From Leptospira ainazelensis (GTDB taxonomy: Bacteria; Spirochaetota; Leptospiria; Leptospirales; Leptospiraceae): DNA of 64,000 nt. The DNA lies in contig NZ_JAFFPT010000060.1 in NCBI RefSeq assembly GCF_016918785.1, forward strand, positions 62,001 through 126,000. The letters run 5' to 3'. Below, one piece after another: positions 11,351-24,475 of the stretch. How positions within the stretch are numbered: position 1 is the first letter of the stretch; each line of letters starts with the position of its first letter. The translations under genes were made by a program, and so were the position numbers. The notes under the pieces were generated by a model. The model was not told the DNA's origin, made no database searches, and worked only from the letters and a program-made list of their open reading frames with translations.

Positions 11351-12847
11351 CTATTTCTGAAGAGAAACCATCATCGCCTTGTCTTGACCGGGTTCGAAAA
11401 CCATCATAAAGGAGGATTGAAATTTAATGATCTTTTCGATCTGTCTTCTATAATGAATCACGGCTCCGGGATGAGCTCCTTTCTGAACCGCCAATCGAAC
11501 CGAACCGGGATTAAAACGAGCGCCTTTCAGAGTGTCTTGTTTGAACTTAAGCATATTCAAAATTTTTAATTTTTTGTTATAGTCTTCGAACACGGCTTTA
11601 AAAGCGGCCTTTTTATCGTCCGGAAGATTTCCTCTAGAACGTTGGACCAGGTGTTTGATCTGTTGGATTTTCGGAAGAATCTTTTCCATCTCCTTCTCAC
11701 CGAGTTGGATCTTACGAGTGATATCCTGGAAGGAACGATCGTTTTTAAAATGAAAACCGAGTTCGATACTCACGTCCAGTTCCGCATTGGAACCTAAGGA
11801 ACTTAAAGAAATACCTTCGTTGGTTCTAACCTTACTGGAAACTAGGTTCCCGTTCGGTCCGTTTAGGATGATGGAACCCAGGGTATCGATCGTAGAATTA
11901 AGAATGGCTCCTTCGATGATGATGTCGCTTTCGGTTTCCAAACGCGCGTTTTCGATAAACTTTGCCTGAACCCTGCCGATCACTTGGATGACATCCTCTC
12001 CCCCACCTTTGATTCCTCCGTGAACGATTAGATCCTGGCCGACTTTGATCGTATTACTCTCCAAGTTTCCGTAGATCACTAAAGAACCTGAACATTGTAC
12101 GACCGAACCGAGTTCGATATCTCCCCGAACGATCACGTTTCCGTCAAACTGAATGTTTCCAGTGGAAAGACCTACGTTACCCGCAATCTGTAACTCAGGA
12201 GAAACGTTGATGGAAGATTCGGTGACAAAGATAACACCGTTGCTAGTCGCGTGGTATTCCTGAAGTTCCTTTCCTTCCTCCATTACCTTACGTTCTTCGA
12301 TATTATTCCCGACGACGAGTTTTGGACGTTTGATCGCGGGCGGAGGAATGATATTACCAAAAACGTCAAAGCCCGGAATTCCCGGAGTCCCTTCAAACTT
12401 GGTAGCGAGTTTTTCGCCGATCTTGACGTTGATGTATCGATCGATATTTCTAAAATCGGCTCTTCCGTCTTCGAGAAGTTTGACTCGTTTTGCCATCGGA
12501 TGATAAAAACGAACCCAACCGTTTTCTCCGGGAGTCGGAGCCACACCTTTAGCGACTTCCACCTTGATCGGAGTAAAGTCGTTCTTTTTACCGGCTTCGT
12601 CCAACAGAGTAAGAATTCTCCGAATTTCATCGGTTAACATTCTTTCTCTATGAATCCCCCACTCCATGATAATACTCCAGAGTTTATCCTTAGAAACGGT
12701 TTCTCCTTTGAGATTGTAAGGTCTTACCGTAAGAATCGCGGAAAGTTGATCGGGGGAAATCGCAATGCTGATCGCGGATTCCACCGAAATGGGTGAAACT
12801 TGAGATTCAGGACTAGGTGTGTTCATAGGTTCGTCGTTCGCATTCAT
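11351..12847 (-). CDS. FapA / DUF342-family polymer-forming-like protein
   Basis: A 498-residue protein of the DUF342 (FapA) family. The central third is a right-handed beta-helix-like run of short repeats: GNVGLSTGNIQFDGNVIVRGDIELGSVVQCSGSLVIYGN, then SNTIKVGQDLIVHGGIKGG and ARLETESDIIIEGAI. A helical C-terminal part (about 360-440) could form a coiled coil. The N-terminal domain includes KVEVAKGVAPTPGENGWVRFYH, also typical of the family. Many bacteria have such proteins and their role is poorly known. Ser/Pro-rich residues precede the first domain. It has a 298-base upstream gap with no recognisable gene. Confidence 0.82.
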   Translation of the reverse strand: MNANDEPMNTPSPESQVSPISVESAISIAISPDQLSAILTVRPYNLKGETVSKDKLWSIIMEWGIHRERMLTDEIRRILTLLDEAGKKNDFTPIKVEVAKGVAPTPGENGWVRFYHPMAKRVKLLEDGRADFRNIDRYINVKIGEKLATKFEGTPGIPGFDVFGNIIPPPAIKRPKLVVGNNIEERKVMEEGKELQEYHATSNGVIFVTESSINVSPELQIAGNVGLSTGNIQFDGNVIVRGDIELGSVVQCSGSLVIYGNLESNTIKVGQDLIVHGGIKGGGEDVIQVIGRVQAKFIENARLETESDIIIEGAILNSTIDTLGSIILNGPNGNLVSSKVRTNEGISLSSLGSNAELDVSIELGFHFKNDRSFQDITRKIQLGEKEMEKILPKIQQIKHLVQRSRGNLPDDKKAAFKAVFEDYNKKLKILNMLKFKQDTLKGARFNPGSVRLAVQKGAHPGAVIHYRRQIEKIIKFQSSFMMVFEPGQDKAMMVSLQK

Positions 12848-13145
12848 AGTATTTCGATCTTTGGCCCGGAGACCAAGGTTCGTCTCTCTCTAATCTCGGC
12901 TTAGGGAGAAGGAACTTGAATGTAGTATATAAAGTTCCCTTGAATTGAAACTTTTTTTTACTTATATTAGGATGAAATCATAAATAAAAAGAAGGTTCAT
13001 CTCAAACAACAAACAATGGCTCGATTTTCCTTCCTCAATCCTAACATTTTTCCGTAAGATTGCGAGCAAGTATTCATATACTCGGATAAGAATCGGATTC
13101 TAATTTGGCCGTGTATGAGACGAAGTCGGATATAACATTCCACGT

Positions 13146-14186
13146 CTAAAACCGATTCGACGCAGAAAAAAGATAACTTCCCCAGAATTCGGCCATCGGA
13201 AGAATTTCCGTCAAACGCGAGTAAAACGGTAAATGATCGCCGTGAGTCAAAAGGCTTGTTTCCAGATAAACGGCGGAAACGGCTTGGTTCTTGAGGATCA
13301 GACTTTGGAGATCTTTGGATTCTTGTGCTGAAATGACGGGATCATCGTCTCCGTGGAGTAAAAAACAGGGTTTGATACAACGATTCGCGAAAAAAGCGGG
13401 AGATGTTTCTTCGATAAACGAATCAGGAACCTGGGTTCTCAATTGTTTGGAGGCTTGGATTCGAAACTGAGGATTTTCCAAAAAATCTTTCACAAATTTC
13501 CGATCCTCTCCGTTGAGAGAATGAAAGATCTGCGGCCCCTTTGCTAAATGTCCTTTCCTCGAAAGTCCGTTGTCAAGAGCCGATTCGAAAAAGTATTCCT
13601 TTAAAAGTTCCACGTTCGAACGAATCAGATGAACATAATTAAACATCATTACATTGACCGCATAACTTTCCTTTTCGTAATTTTTAAGAATAAAAGGAAA
13701 GGTTTGTCCGAAGTTTGAGTAGGAACCGATCAAAAGCATCGAAGAAAGAATCCTCTGACATTCCAGATTTGCTAATGCGACAAAGCCCATTCCCGCGGAA
13801 AAACTGGCCGAAAGATAGGAGATAGGACGCCGTTCCAGAGCGTAGATCTGTAAGAATGAGGAGCGGATATTCGAGACGGTTTCCGAACTCATAATAAGCG
13901 ACTTTACTTCCGGTAGTTCGGGAAGATAAACCCGAAAACCACGGTTGGCGAGATTGGTTCCAAGCGCGAGAATCCTCGGATCGTCGATCCCCCTTACGCT
14001 CATTCCGTGTTGGAGATGGACGATCGGCGCGGAAGGATTGTTCTCTCTTTCAAGAATTTTGGTTCTTAGTAAAACGGAATTCGGAAGCCTCAAAACAGTT
14101 TCCGTTACACGCGCTTCCTTGGGAGTTTTGAAACCGGAGTAGTCGATTAAAAACGGAAGTCCTTTCCAAAGATGTAAAGAATTCAT
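13146..14186 (-). CDS. Alpha/beta hydrolase
   Basis: A 346-residue hydrolase with the fold's usual landmarks: VHLQHGMSVRG as the oxyanion-hole strand, a nucleophile-elbow-like SFSAGMG in which Ser would be catalytic, CFLLHGDDDPV carrying the acid, and LTHGDHLPFY with the likely catalytic His. The elbow is S-F-S-A-G rather than G-x-S-x-G, a tolerated variation. No signal peptide is evident. The substrate is unknown; it may be a lipid or polyester. It lies downstream of the CheX-like gene with a 183-base gap. Confidence 0.75.
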   Translation of the reverse strand: MNSLHLWKGLPFLIDYSGFKTPKEARVTETVLRLPNSVLLRTKILERENNPSAPIVHLQHGMSVRGIDDPRILALGTNLANRGFRVYLPELPEVKSLIMSSETVSNIRSSFLQIYALERRPISYLSASFSAGMGFVALANLECQRILSSMLLIGSYSNFGQTFPFILKNYEKESYAVNVMMFNYVHLIRSNVELLKEYFFESALDNGLSRKGHLAKGPQIFHSLNGEDRKFVKDFLENPQFRIQASKQLRTQVPDSFIEETSPAFFANRCIKPCFLLHGDDDPVISAQESKDLQSLILKNQAVSAVYLETSLLTHGDHLPFYSRLTEILPMAEFWGSYLFSASNRF

Positions 14187-14369
14187 TGCAAATTAAGGTT
14201 TAAGGCGCGGTAAAAATCTCCACAAAATTTTTGGAACCGAAACCGATTTTTTAACGTCTTCTCGCGGGGAATTTCGAATTGAATCCGTTTTCGAATCTGG
14301 AAAAAATTCGATCGTTAAAAAACGATCCGCAGAGGAGAACCAAAAAGGAAGAAAAGCCGGATCGTAGAC

Positions 14370-14872
14370 TCAAAACTTCTTCATCAGAAGGATGAGATAG
14401 ATTCTTCCGAGATATTGTTTTTCACGCGCGTCCTTTAAAAAATAAATCAGGATGTATTGGCGAAACGTTTCGAGATCGATCGGAACGATTTTGTGATTTA
14501 GGATTTCCGGAGGAAGAAGTTCGGTTTCGAATCTTCCGAGTCTCATTTCGGAGATCAAAGATCCGCAGATCTGGTTTGCAAACTCCATAAGAATAGAAGG
14601 CGCATCCGCGCGTACGGTCGGATCGATATGAAAGGATCTTGCTATCATAGGAAGTAATTTCAGTTTTGTATATCCGTCCATCGCAAGAAATAATTTTCCT
14701 TCTATCTCCCCTTTAAACTCGACCATCGTACAGTTTTCGTAACACAAACCTTCGTTTTTGGAGGGACCAAAGGCTTCCCGCATCGCGGTTACGTTCAAGG
14801 TCTTATCCAGATATTCCGGAAAAATCTGGGAAATGGTAAGAATGAATTTTTCGTCGAGTAAGGGATCTATAC

Positions 14873-14876
<4 letters not shown>
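14370..14876 (-). CDS. CheX-like protein
   Basis: A 168-residue protein resembling the CheC/CheX chemotaxis-phosphatase family. The motif with conserved Glu and Asn appears as ILMEFANQICGSLISEM near residues 96-112, where E-x-x-N-x-x-G is the phosphatase signature. It follows a beta-strand block KGEIEGKLFLAMDG. CheX removes phosphate from CheY. The start is a GTG that overlaps the stop of the upstream gene by GTGA (14873-14876), showing translational coupling with the degenerate GGDEF protein. It may act on a response regulator in that signalling pair. No chemotaxis genes are nearby. Confidence 0.7.
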
Positions 14877-16000
<1,124 letters not shown>

Positions 16001-16010
16001 AAGCTGAGTG

Positions 16011-16029
16011 CCGTTAATATAGTTAACGG
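16011..16029. promoter_or_regulatory. Perfect palindrome between divergent genes
   Basis: CCGTTAA-TATAG-TTAACGG, 7-bp perfect arms. It lies between the start at 16000 (minus) and the start at 16060 (plus), a 59-base gap, so it is a good candidate operator controlling both genes. Confidence 0.5.
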
Positions 16030-16059
16030 GCAGATTCCGATACCTCTGAACCAATTTTT

Positions 16060-16803
16060 ATGAAGTTGTACAACGAACTCGCAGAATTCTACTTTGATAT
16101 CGAAAAACCGGCCCGCAAGATCGATTCGGAAGCCAAGTTTTTGGATCGTCTTTTCCGCAAACACAGAATCATGACGATTCTGGATATGGGTTGCGGAACC
16201 GGAGAACACGTCCGCTATTTTCAATCCCTCGGTTACAGACCGAAGGGAATCGACTCTTCCTCTCGAATGATCGACGTAGCAAAAAAAAGATATTCTCATT
16301 GTAAGTTCGACGTAGCTCCGATGCAGAAATATCAATCCGGTTTTCTTTTGGATTGTGTAGTCAGTCTTTTCGGTTCGTTTAACTATCTCTTAACGAACGA
16401 AGAGATCGACTCCACACTCAAACTCATCGAACAAAATCTAAAACCTGCGGGTCTTGCGGTCTTGGAAGTCTGGAACGCCGAACCTTTGCGGGCGATCAAA
16501 AGAAAACCGATCACTCCCGTGGCTCAGATCAAATCCCAAAACGCCACGATCCAAAGAAACAGAGGCTTTCGTCTGGTCAGGGCCGATACTTCCACCATGG
16601 TGGAAGTCAACTACATCTACCAGATCAATACCCGTGAAATCAGAGATAAACACGTTATGCGCGTTTTCTATCTTCCGGAGATCGAAAAGATGATCCTTAG
16701 ACATAAATTCGAAATCATGCACGTCTATTCAGGTTTTAACGAAACCAAGTTTAAGAATTCCGCCGGAAGAATGATTCTCGTTTTAAAAAGAAAAAACTCT
16801 TAA
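16060..16803 (+). CDS. Class I SAM-dependent methyltransferase
   Basis: A 247-residue protein. The SAM-binding motif I is ILDMGCGTGEHVRYF at about 40-54, followed by motif II, KGIDSSSRMIDVAKKRY, where the Asp contacts the ribose. Motif IV-like text is FLLDCVVSLFGSFNYLL. The C-terminal part (about 150-240) is a beta-rich cap seen in small-molecule methyltransferases. The substrate is not identifiable. It is divergent from the degenerate GGDEF gene and shares a 59-base intergenic region with it. No clear Shine-Dalgarno precedes the ATG. Confidence 0.83.
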   Translation: MKLYNELAEFYFDIEKPARKIDSEAKFLDRLFRKHRIMTILDMGCGTGEHVRYFQSLGYRPKGIDSSSRMIDVAKKRYSHCKFDVAPMQKYQSGFLLDCVVSLFGSFNYLLTNEEIDSTLKLIEQNLKPAGLAVLEVWNAEPLRAIKRKPITPVAQIKSQNATIQRNRGFRLVRADTSTMVEVNYIYQINTREIRDKHVMRVFYLPEIEKMILRHKFEIMHVYSGFNETKFKNSAGRMILVLKRKNS

Positions 16804-16928
16804 ACTCGAAAACTTTCTCGGGCAACCCGCAAACAATATATTCTCGGACTCAATCCGAATCGAATATTCAACCGAATTTCATTTCGGCAATTTCCACCTT
16901 TGAACTATAATTCCGTTTCAAAGTATAA

Positions 16929-16963
16929 AAATCGCTTTTCAAAATTCTTCTTAAAAGCGATTT
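16929..16963. terminator. Hairpin in the gap after the methyltransferase
   Basis: Perfect 11-bp arms AAATCGCTTTT/AAAAGCGATTT (16929-16939 with 16953-16963), 13-base loop. It is followed by T residues only on the minus strand, so its role as a terminator for the plus-strand gene is uncertain. The rest of 16804-17136 shows nothing else. Confidence 0.4.
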
Positions 16964-17136
16964 CGAAAAGATTCAAAAAATGGAATGTTCTTTGTTTTGA
17001 ACGTGATGCGGATCGGAGAAAGAATTAAAATTTGACTCAAAGATAGTCCGATAAGGAAGTTCGGAAAATTCAGAATCGTTCAAAAAATCCTTGCCCAACC
17101 TTGGCAAAGACCTATCTCATAGCTCGGGAGAATTTT

Positions 17137-18544
<1,408 letters not shown>

Positions 18545-18555
<11 letters not shown>

Positions 18556-18988
18556 GTTTAGAATCCAGATTTCCAGTAAGCAAGATATCGGTCTTGTTTA
18601 CCTGAAACTCGGAGGGAAGATGAGAACTGAGAGAAAGAAGAGAAGGATCGATATCGTGAAATTTTCCCGAGACCTCGTCGAAAAAATGATAGTGATCCAC
18701 GATATTACTGTCATAGACGGACTTTCCCAAACAGGAGAATTTGAATTCTCTCAAAAGTCCCGCACTCACAAGAATGTTTAACGTGTTGTAGACGGTCGCC
18801 AGACTCATCTTAAAAGACCGACTATCGACCCATTCTTTTACTTCTTCTGCGGTAGGATGATCGGCCTCGCAAAGAACATACTGACAAATCGAAATTCTCT
18901 GCATCGTAGGTTGGATGGAAACCGACTTCAATCTCTGTTCGATCTCGTTCGGGGTCAAACAGGCCTTCTTTGTAAACAACGCTTCCAT
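18545..18988 (-). CDS. Fur-family metalloregulator
   Basis: A 147-residue protein of the Fur/PerR family. The winged-helix part (8-85) contains RISICQYVLCEADHPTAEEVKEWV and the recognition helix text FKMSLATVYNTLNIL. The regulatory metal site is suggested by DHYHFFDEVSGKFHDID, with His and Asp ligands. The CxxC pairs of the structural zinc site are absent; only isolated cysteines are present. Leptospires carry several Fur-like regulators lacking these pairs, so Fur, PerR or Zur cannot be distinguished here. A perfect palindrome lies just upstream of its start. It converges with, and overlaps, the end of lpdA by 11 bases. Confidence 0.82.
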
Positions 18989-18999
18989 TCTTTTTAAAA

Positions 19000-19011
19000 T
19001 CCCTTAAGGGA
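19000..19011. promoter_or_regulatory. Palindrome overlapping the leader of the Fur-family gene
   Basis: TCCCTTAAGGGA, perfect 12-bp palindrome 12 bases before the start at 18988. It contains AAGGGA, which could also be the ribosome site, so protein binding or hairpin formation here could autoregulate translation or transcription. Confidence 0.35.
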
Positions 19012-19201
19012 AGAACCTTCTATCCATCTGACATACTCAAAGTGAGTTTTTGCACAATTTATTTGTCCAACGGCTTAAGAAACCATTCTCTTTCTTGAAA
19101 AATTCTGCAATCCAAAAAAGTTCGCAAAAAAGAATGCCACAAATCGGAAAAAAAAGACAAAGAGATTCTTTTTCCTTTTACTCTCGCTTCTAAATCCTGA
19201 A

Positions 19202-19232
<31 letters not shown>

Positions 19233-19233
19233 T

Positions 19234-20706
<1,473 letters not shown>

Positions 20707-20720
20707 AAAGAATGATCCAC

Positions 20721-20751
20721 AGGCCCTTCTCGTTTTTGGGAGGGGCTTTTT
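20721..20751 (+). terminator. Terminator after the antiporter gene
   Basis: Imperfect GC-rich stem (AGGCCCTTCTC with GGGAGGGGCT, one mismatch and G-T pairs) ending in TTTTT, 15 bases after the stop codon at 20706. Confidence 0.65.
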
Positions 20752-20766
20752 GTAAGAGCTCCTACG

Positions 20767-20895
20767 AATTCGAAGGCAAAATTCTACTTGCAAAAAGTGT
20801 GATTTTCTGATAGAGCAAAGTCAGCCGAGTTTTTCCCGCGGACCCGCCTCCTCCACCCTATGAGGGTGGGGCGCGCGACTTTCACGGGGGAACGT
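20767..20895 (-). repeat. Repeat type A, first unit of the cluster
   Basis: Begins AATTCGAAGGCAAAATTC and continues through CTTGCAAAAAGTGTGATTTTC, a GC-rich CCCGCCTCCTCCACCC and GGGGCGCGCGACTTTCAC. It is nearly identical to the units at 21147-21290 and 21291-21432. It is not coding; apparent open frames on both strands are due to the repeat. Confidence 0.75.
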
Positions 20896-21089
20896 GGGAG
20901 TTCCTGCAAAAGCTCTGAGAGAGAATATTCCTTGCAAAGTTATGATTTTCTGATATAGGAAAATCTCCCGGAGTCTTCCGCCTCCCGCCCCTCCACCCAA
21001 AATTCGGGCGGGGCTTTCGTTTTACGGAGGATCGTCGTAGTTACGACAAATTTTTCTGAAGATTCAAACAACTTTCGGGTAAGGTTATG
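20896..21089 (-). mobile_element. Repeat type B (MITE-like), truncated inverted copy
   Basis: Reverse orientation relative to the full copy at 24214-24475. It ends with the intact terminal sequence GGGTAAGGTTATG at 21077-21089. The other end is lost near the palindrome GGGAGTTCCTGC, where it joins type A sequence. Internal landmarks are GAGAGAATATTCCTTGCAAAG, GATATAGGAAAATCTCCCGG and GTCGTAGTTACGAC, each shared with the full copy. Confidence 0.78.
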
Positions 21090-21146
21090 ACCCGATGAGG
21101 GCGGGGGGCGCGGCTTTTACGGGGGACCTGTCGGAGTTCCGACACA
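21090..21146 (-). repeat. Repeat type A fragment adjoining the type B end
   Basis: ACCCGATGAGGGCGGG through GGCTTTTACGGGGGACC and GTCGGAGTTCCGAC. It is the reverse complement in layout of the junction at 548-612, where the same A fragment abuts the same B end. That shared join implies the composite was copied, or arose twice at the same site. Confidence 0.7.
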
Positions 21147-21290
21147 AATTCGAAGGCAAAATTCTACTTGCAAAAAGTGTGATTTTCTGATAGAGCAAAG
21201 TCTCCCGAGTTTTCCCGCGAGCCCGCCTCCTCCACCCTATGAGGGCGGGGCGCGCGGCTTTCACGGGGGACCTGTCGTTGTTCCGACACA
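21147..21290 (-). repeat. Repeat type A, 144-bp unit
   Basis: A 144-bp unit starting AATTCGAAGGCAAAATTC, containing CTGATAGAGCAAAGTCTCCCG and ending with GTCGTTGTTCCGACACA. It is directly followed by another unit in the same orientation, so the pair is a tandem duplication. No coding function. Confidence 0.8.
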
Positions 21291-21432
21291 AATTCGAAGG
21301 CAGAATTCTATTTGCAAAAAATATGATTTTCTGATAGAGCAAAGTCTCCCGAATTTTCCCGCGAGCCCGCCTCCTCCACCCAATCAGGGCGGGGCGCGCG
21401 GCTTTCACGGGGGAACGTCGGAGTTCCGACCA
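21291..21432 (-). repeat. Repeat type A, second tandem unit
   Basis: About 142 bp, a near copy of 21147-21290 with a few changes (CAGAATTCTATTTGC for CAAAATTCTACTTGC, CAATCAGGGCG for CTATGAGGGCG). It ends at GTCGGAGTTCCGACC, close to the stop codon of the minus-strand HAD gene at 21473. Confidence 0.8.
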
Positions 21433-21472
21433 AAACCCGAATTCGTTAAAATCACGACAAAGTCTTTTTTCC

Positions 21473-22126
21473 CTAAGAAAAATAAGATTCGATCCAGAGT
21501 TCCAATTCGGAAAAGGAAGACACAAATTCTAAATTTTCCTTTCGAAAGATTTCTGCGGAATATTCTTCATGAGCCATTCCTAAAAACCGCAAACCGGCCC
21601 CCATTGAGGAAGTCGCATCTCCGATCGTGTCTCCGACATACATGATTTCGGAAAAATCCAGTTTTCTCTTTTGAGCCTCCTCCAGAATCGGAAGAAAAAC
21701 TTTCGGATTGGGTTTGTGAACTTTTGTGTCTTCCGCGGTCTGTATCGCGAAAAAAGAATTTTTAGAAAAGGAAAAACTTTCCAATTCTTTCAAGACCCTC
21801 CTCCCGCTCGAAGAAGAAAGAATCCCAAAGTGAAACCGCGGACCGTATTTTTGTAGGAAGTCCTCTACACCGGGAAAGGTAAGATTCGGATCTCTTTGGC
21901 AAAAGGAATCGTAAACATTCCAAAGAGCTTCCAAGTCTTCGGAATGTTTTCCGTAAATTCTTCTTAAAAAATCGTCTCCGGGCAAACCCCAAGCCTCGTC
22001 GATTTGGAAGTCCTTCAATTCAAACCGAAATCGTTCTCTTGCGAGATTCTTCAGAGTATTGTAACGAACCTTTTTTGTCTGTACTAAGGTATCGTCGTAA
22101 TCGAAAAGAATGGCCTTGATTTTCAT
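21473..22126 (-). CDS. HAD-family hydrolase (phosphoglycolate-phosphatase-like)
   Basis: A 217-residue HAD enzyme. Motif I is LFDYDDTLVQ (7-16; nucleophile Asp9 or so, general acid two residues on). Motif II sits in GILSSSSGRRVL, a conserved Lys lies around HKPNPKVF, and motif IV is MYVGDTIGDATSSMGAG. The helical cap of about 70 residues between motifs I and II is of the C1 type, as in phosphoglycolate phosphatases. Substrate unknown. Its C-terminus borders the repeat cluster, and a perfect 18-bp palindrome lies 86 bases upstream of its start. Confidence 0.85.
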   Translation of the reverse strand: MKIKAILFDYDDTLVQTKKVRYNTLKNLARERFRFELKDFQIDEAWGLPGDDFLRRIYGKHSEDLEALWNVYDSFCQRDPNLTFPGVEDFLQKYGPRFHFGILSSSSGRRVLKELESFSFSKNSFFAIQTAEDTKVHKPNPKVFLPILEEAQKRKLDFSEIMYVGDTIGDATSSMGAGLRFLGMAHEEYSAEIFRKENLEFVSSFSELELWIESYFS

Positions 22127-22211
22127 TCTTGGACGTTCTCACCTTCCTTCCTTTCTCTCATTCTAAAAACTTGTTTTTGATCTAAAAAATACGCAGATGA
22201 AATATTCTATT

Positions 22212-22229
22212 TTTAGAATATTCTAAAAG
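22212..22229. promoter_or_regulatory. 18-bp perfect palindrome upstream of the HAD gene
   Basis: TTTTAGAATATTCTAAAA, fully self-complementary, 86 bases before the HAD start at 22126. The same core TAGAATATTCTA recurs elsewhere in the window, in and out of genes, so it may be a protein-binding site or simply frequent sequence. Confidence 0.35.
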
Positions 22230-22324
22230 AACCAATCTTTGCCAAAATCCCCTTCCATCTTAGAATCTAAGAGACATCGTTTTCGCGGAGCCACTTCGAT
22301 CTTAGAATCGAAAAATTCTCTTTT

Positions 22325-23323
22325 TTATTTTTTCGATTCTTCCGGAGGAAGAAAGATCACGGAATCGATCTTTTTTCCCTTTTCCGAATCGATGTAGTTG
22401 ATTTCGATCTTTCTCTCCGAGGCGGGTTTATAAAGAATCAAAGCCGAAATCATATCGTAGACGGTAAGAGAATAGTCGATTGCAGTAACGACGGCGGGAA
22501 AGACGAGAAAACGCGACTTCGTTACGGGTTTGACCTCTCTTTCTTTTCCCGCGGCCATCCATTTGTAGATCCGAGTCGAACGATTCATTCCTTTCATGTG
22601 TTCGAGATCCAATTTTACTTCGGGAAGAACGGCTTCCGTTTGGCGAAACGAAACCTTGACCGGAATCATTTTTTCCCCGGATTCTTTTAAGGCTTGGGAG
22701 AGTTGTAAATCAAAGGTATCGTCGTCCAGGTATTCGATCTCGTTGCAATTCGCAAAAACCGTATTGCAGATGTCTCCGTATTTGCGATGAACAAAATAAA
22801 CGAGGAAGATATTTAAAGTTTCAGGATGATACAAAACCTTCGCGTGATAATCGGAAGTCCTTCTATAATAAACCTTTTTATAGATTCTTTTAAAAACGTC
22901 CCAACCGACAAGACCAAGATCTTTTAAGAACGGAGGTTCGGGAAGTTGAAAGGAACGAACCGCGATATGCAGTCTTTCGATCGCAACCTTACCGTCCCTT
23001 TTGGAAATTTCCTCCAAAACGGTTCGAACATCGTCCAAATCTTCCGAATCGATTTTACGCGCCGAGGCGGAAGTATCGATAAGAATTTTTCCCGCGTTCT
23101 CGGACATCAACTGAGAAATTTTCGGCTTCACTCCTTCCGTAAGAATATCTTCTAGTTTTAAGGAAATACAATCGTTCGGATGACAGGAGATTTGTTCTTC
23201 ATAGACCGCGTCGGCGTCGGAGGGCACGACCGGCAAACTCTCCGCACTTAAGAAAGAATGGAATAAAAGAGAAACTACGATCGAGGAAAGAAAAACGATC
23301 CGTGAAAAAAAAAGGTAACGCAT
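22325..23323 (-). CDS. Exported hypothetical protein
   Basis: A 332-residue protein with a clear signal peptide (FFSRIVFLSSIVVSLLFHSFLSAES, cleavage near residue 29). The mature part is mixed alpha/beta, with cysteine pairs SCHPNDC near residue 46 and CNTVFANC near residue 190 that may form disulfides. A hydrophobic stretch near 285-305 (FPAVVTAIDYSLTVYDMISALILY) could pack against or enter a membrane. I do not recognise a family. It lies alone between the HAD gene and the XRE-cupin regulator, all on the minus strand. Confidence 0.65.
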   Translation of the reverse strand: MRYLFFSRIVFLSSIVVSLLFHSFLSAESLPVVPSDADAVYEEQISCHPNDCISLKLEDILTEGVKPKISQLMSENAGKILIDTSASARKIDSEDLDDVRTVLEEISKRDGKVAIERLHIAVRSFQLPEPPFLKDLGLVGWDVFKRIYKKVYYRRTSDYHAKVLYHPETLNIFLVYFVHRKYGDICNTVFANCNEIEYLDDDTFDLQLSQALKESGEKMIPVKVSFRQTEAVLPEVKLDLEHMKGMNRSTRIYKWMAAGKEREVKPVTKSRFLVFPAVVTAIDYSLTVYDMISALILYKPASERKIEINYIDSEKGKKIDSVIFLPPEESKK

Positions 23324-23401
23324 TCTTTTGTTTATCCTAAAAGGAATTATCCTGAGGATTCTTCTTTTCAGACAAAGAAAGGAAAGATCTTTTTTACAAA
23401 A

Positions 23402-24016
<615 letters not shown>

Positions 24017-24019
24017 TTC

Positions 24020-24055
<36 letters not shown>

Positions 24056-24213
24056 GAAAACTCCTATCCCTCGAAAAATAGACTTAGAATCAAAATCCGG
24101 ATTCGAATCAAAAACTTATAAGGGGCCGCGAAAAAACGGATACAAGACGCAGAAACCACAAAGAAAGGCCCCGAACGACTCTGAAAAGCGAATCCTGACC
24201 CTCGATTGAAAAA

Positions 24214-24475
24214 CATATCCTTACCCACAAAGTTGTTTGAATCTTAAGAAAAATCTGTCGGAACAACGACAGTCCTCCGTAAAACGAAAGCCCTGCCCTG
24301 ATTTTTGGGTGGAGGGGCGGGAGGCGGAAAAATCCGGGAGATTTTTCTATATCACAAAATCATAATTTTGCAAAGGAATATTCTCTCTCAGAGCTTTTGT
24401 AGGAACTCTTACAAAAAGTCCTACTGGGATCCTTCTTCATTCTAAATAGCTTTAAAACTTGCGGATAAGGTTATG
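24214..24475 (+). mobile_element. Complete MITE-like element with terminal inverted repeats and 9-bp target duplication
   Basis: The left end CATATCCTTACCC (24214-24226) and right end GGATAAGGTTATG (24463-24475) are inverted repeats, extending imperfectly to about 20 bp (AACTT near each inner border). Directly outside, ATTGAAAAA occurs at 24205-24213 and again at 24476-24484, a perfect 9-bp duplication. The interior has no long open frame and carries the hairpin-like GTCGGAACAACGAC, a GC-rich GGGTGGAGGGGCGGG block and TTGTAGGAACTCTTACAA. It fits a non-autonomous transposable element moved by a transposase encoded elsewhere. The rest of the gap 24017-24621 is featureless AT-rich DNA. Confidence 0.85.

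Noticed and set aside
21085..21525. 146-codon minus-strand open frame across the repeat cluster
   Set aside because: The internally repetitive protein text is a by-product of the tandem 144-bp units, a multiple of three; it overlaps the HAD gene's end.
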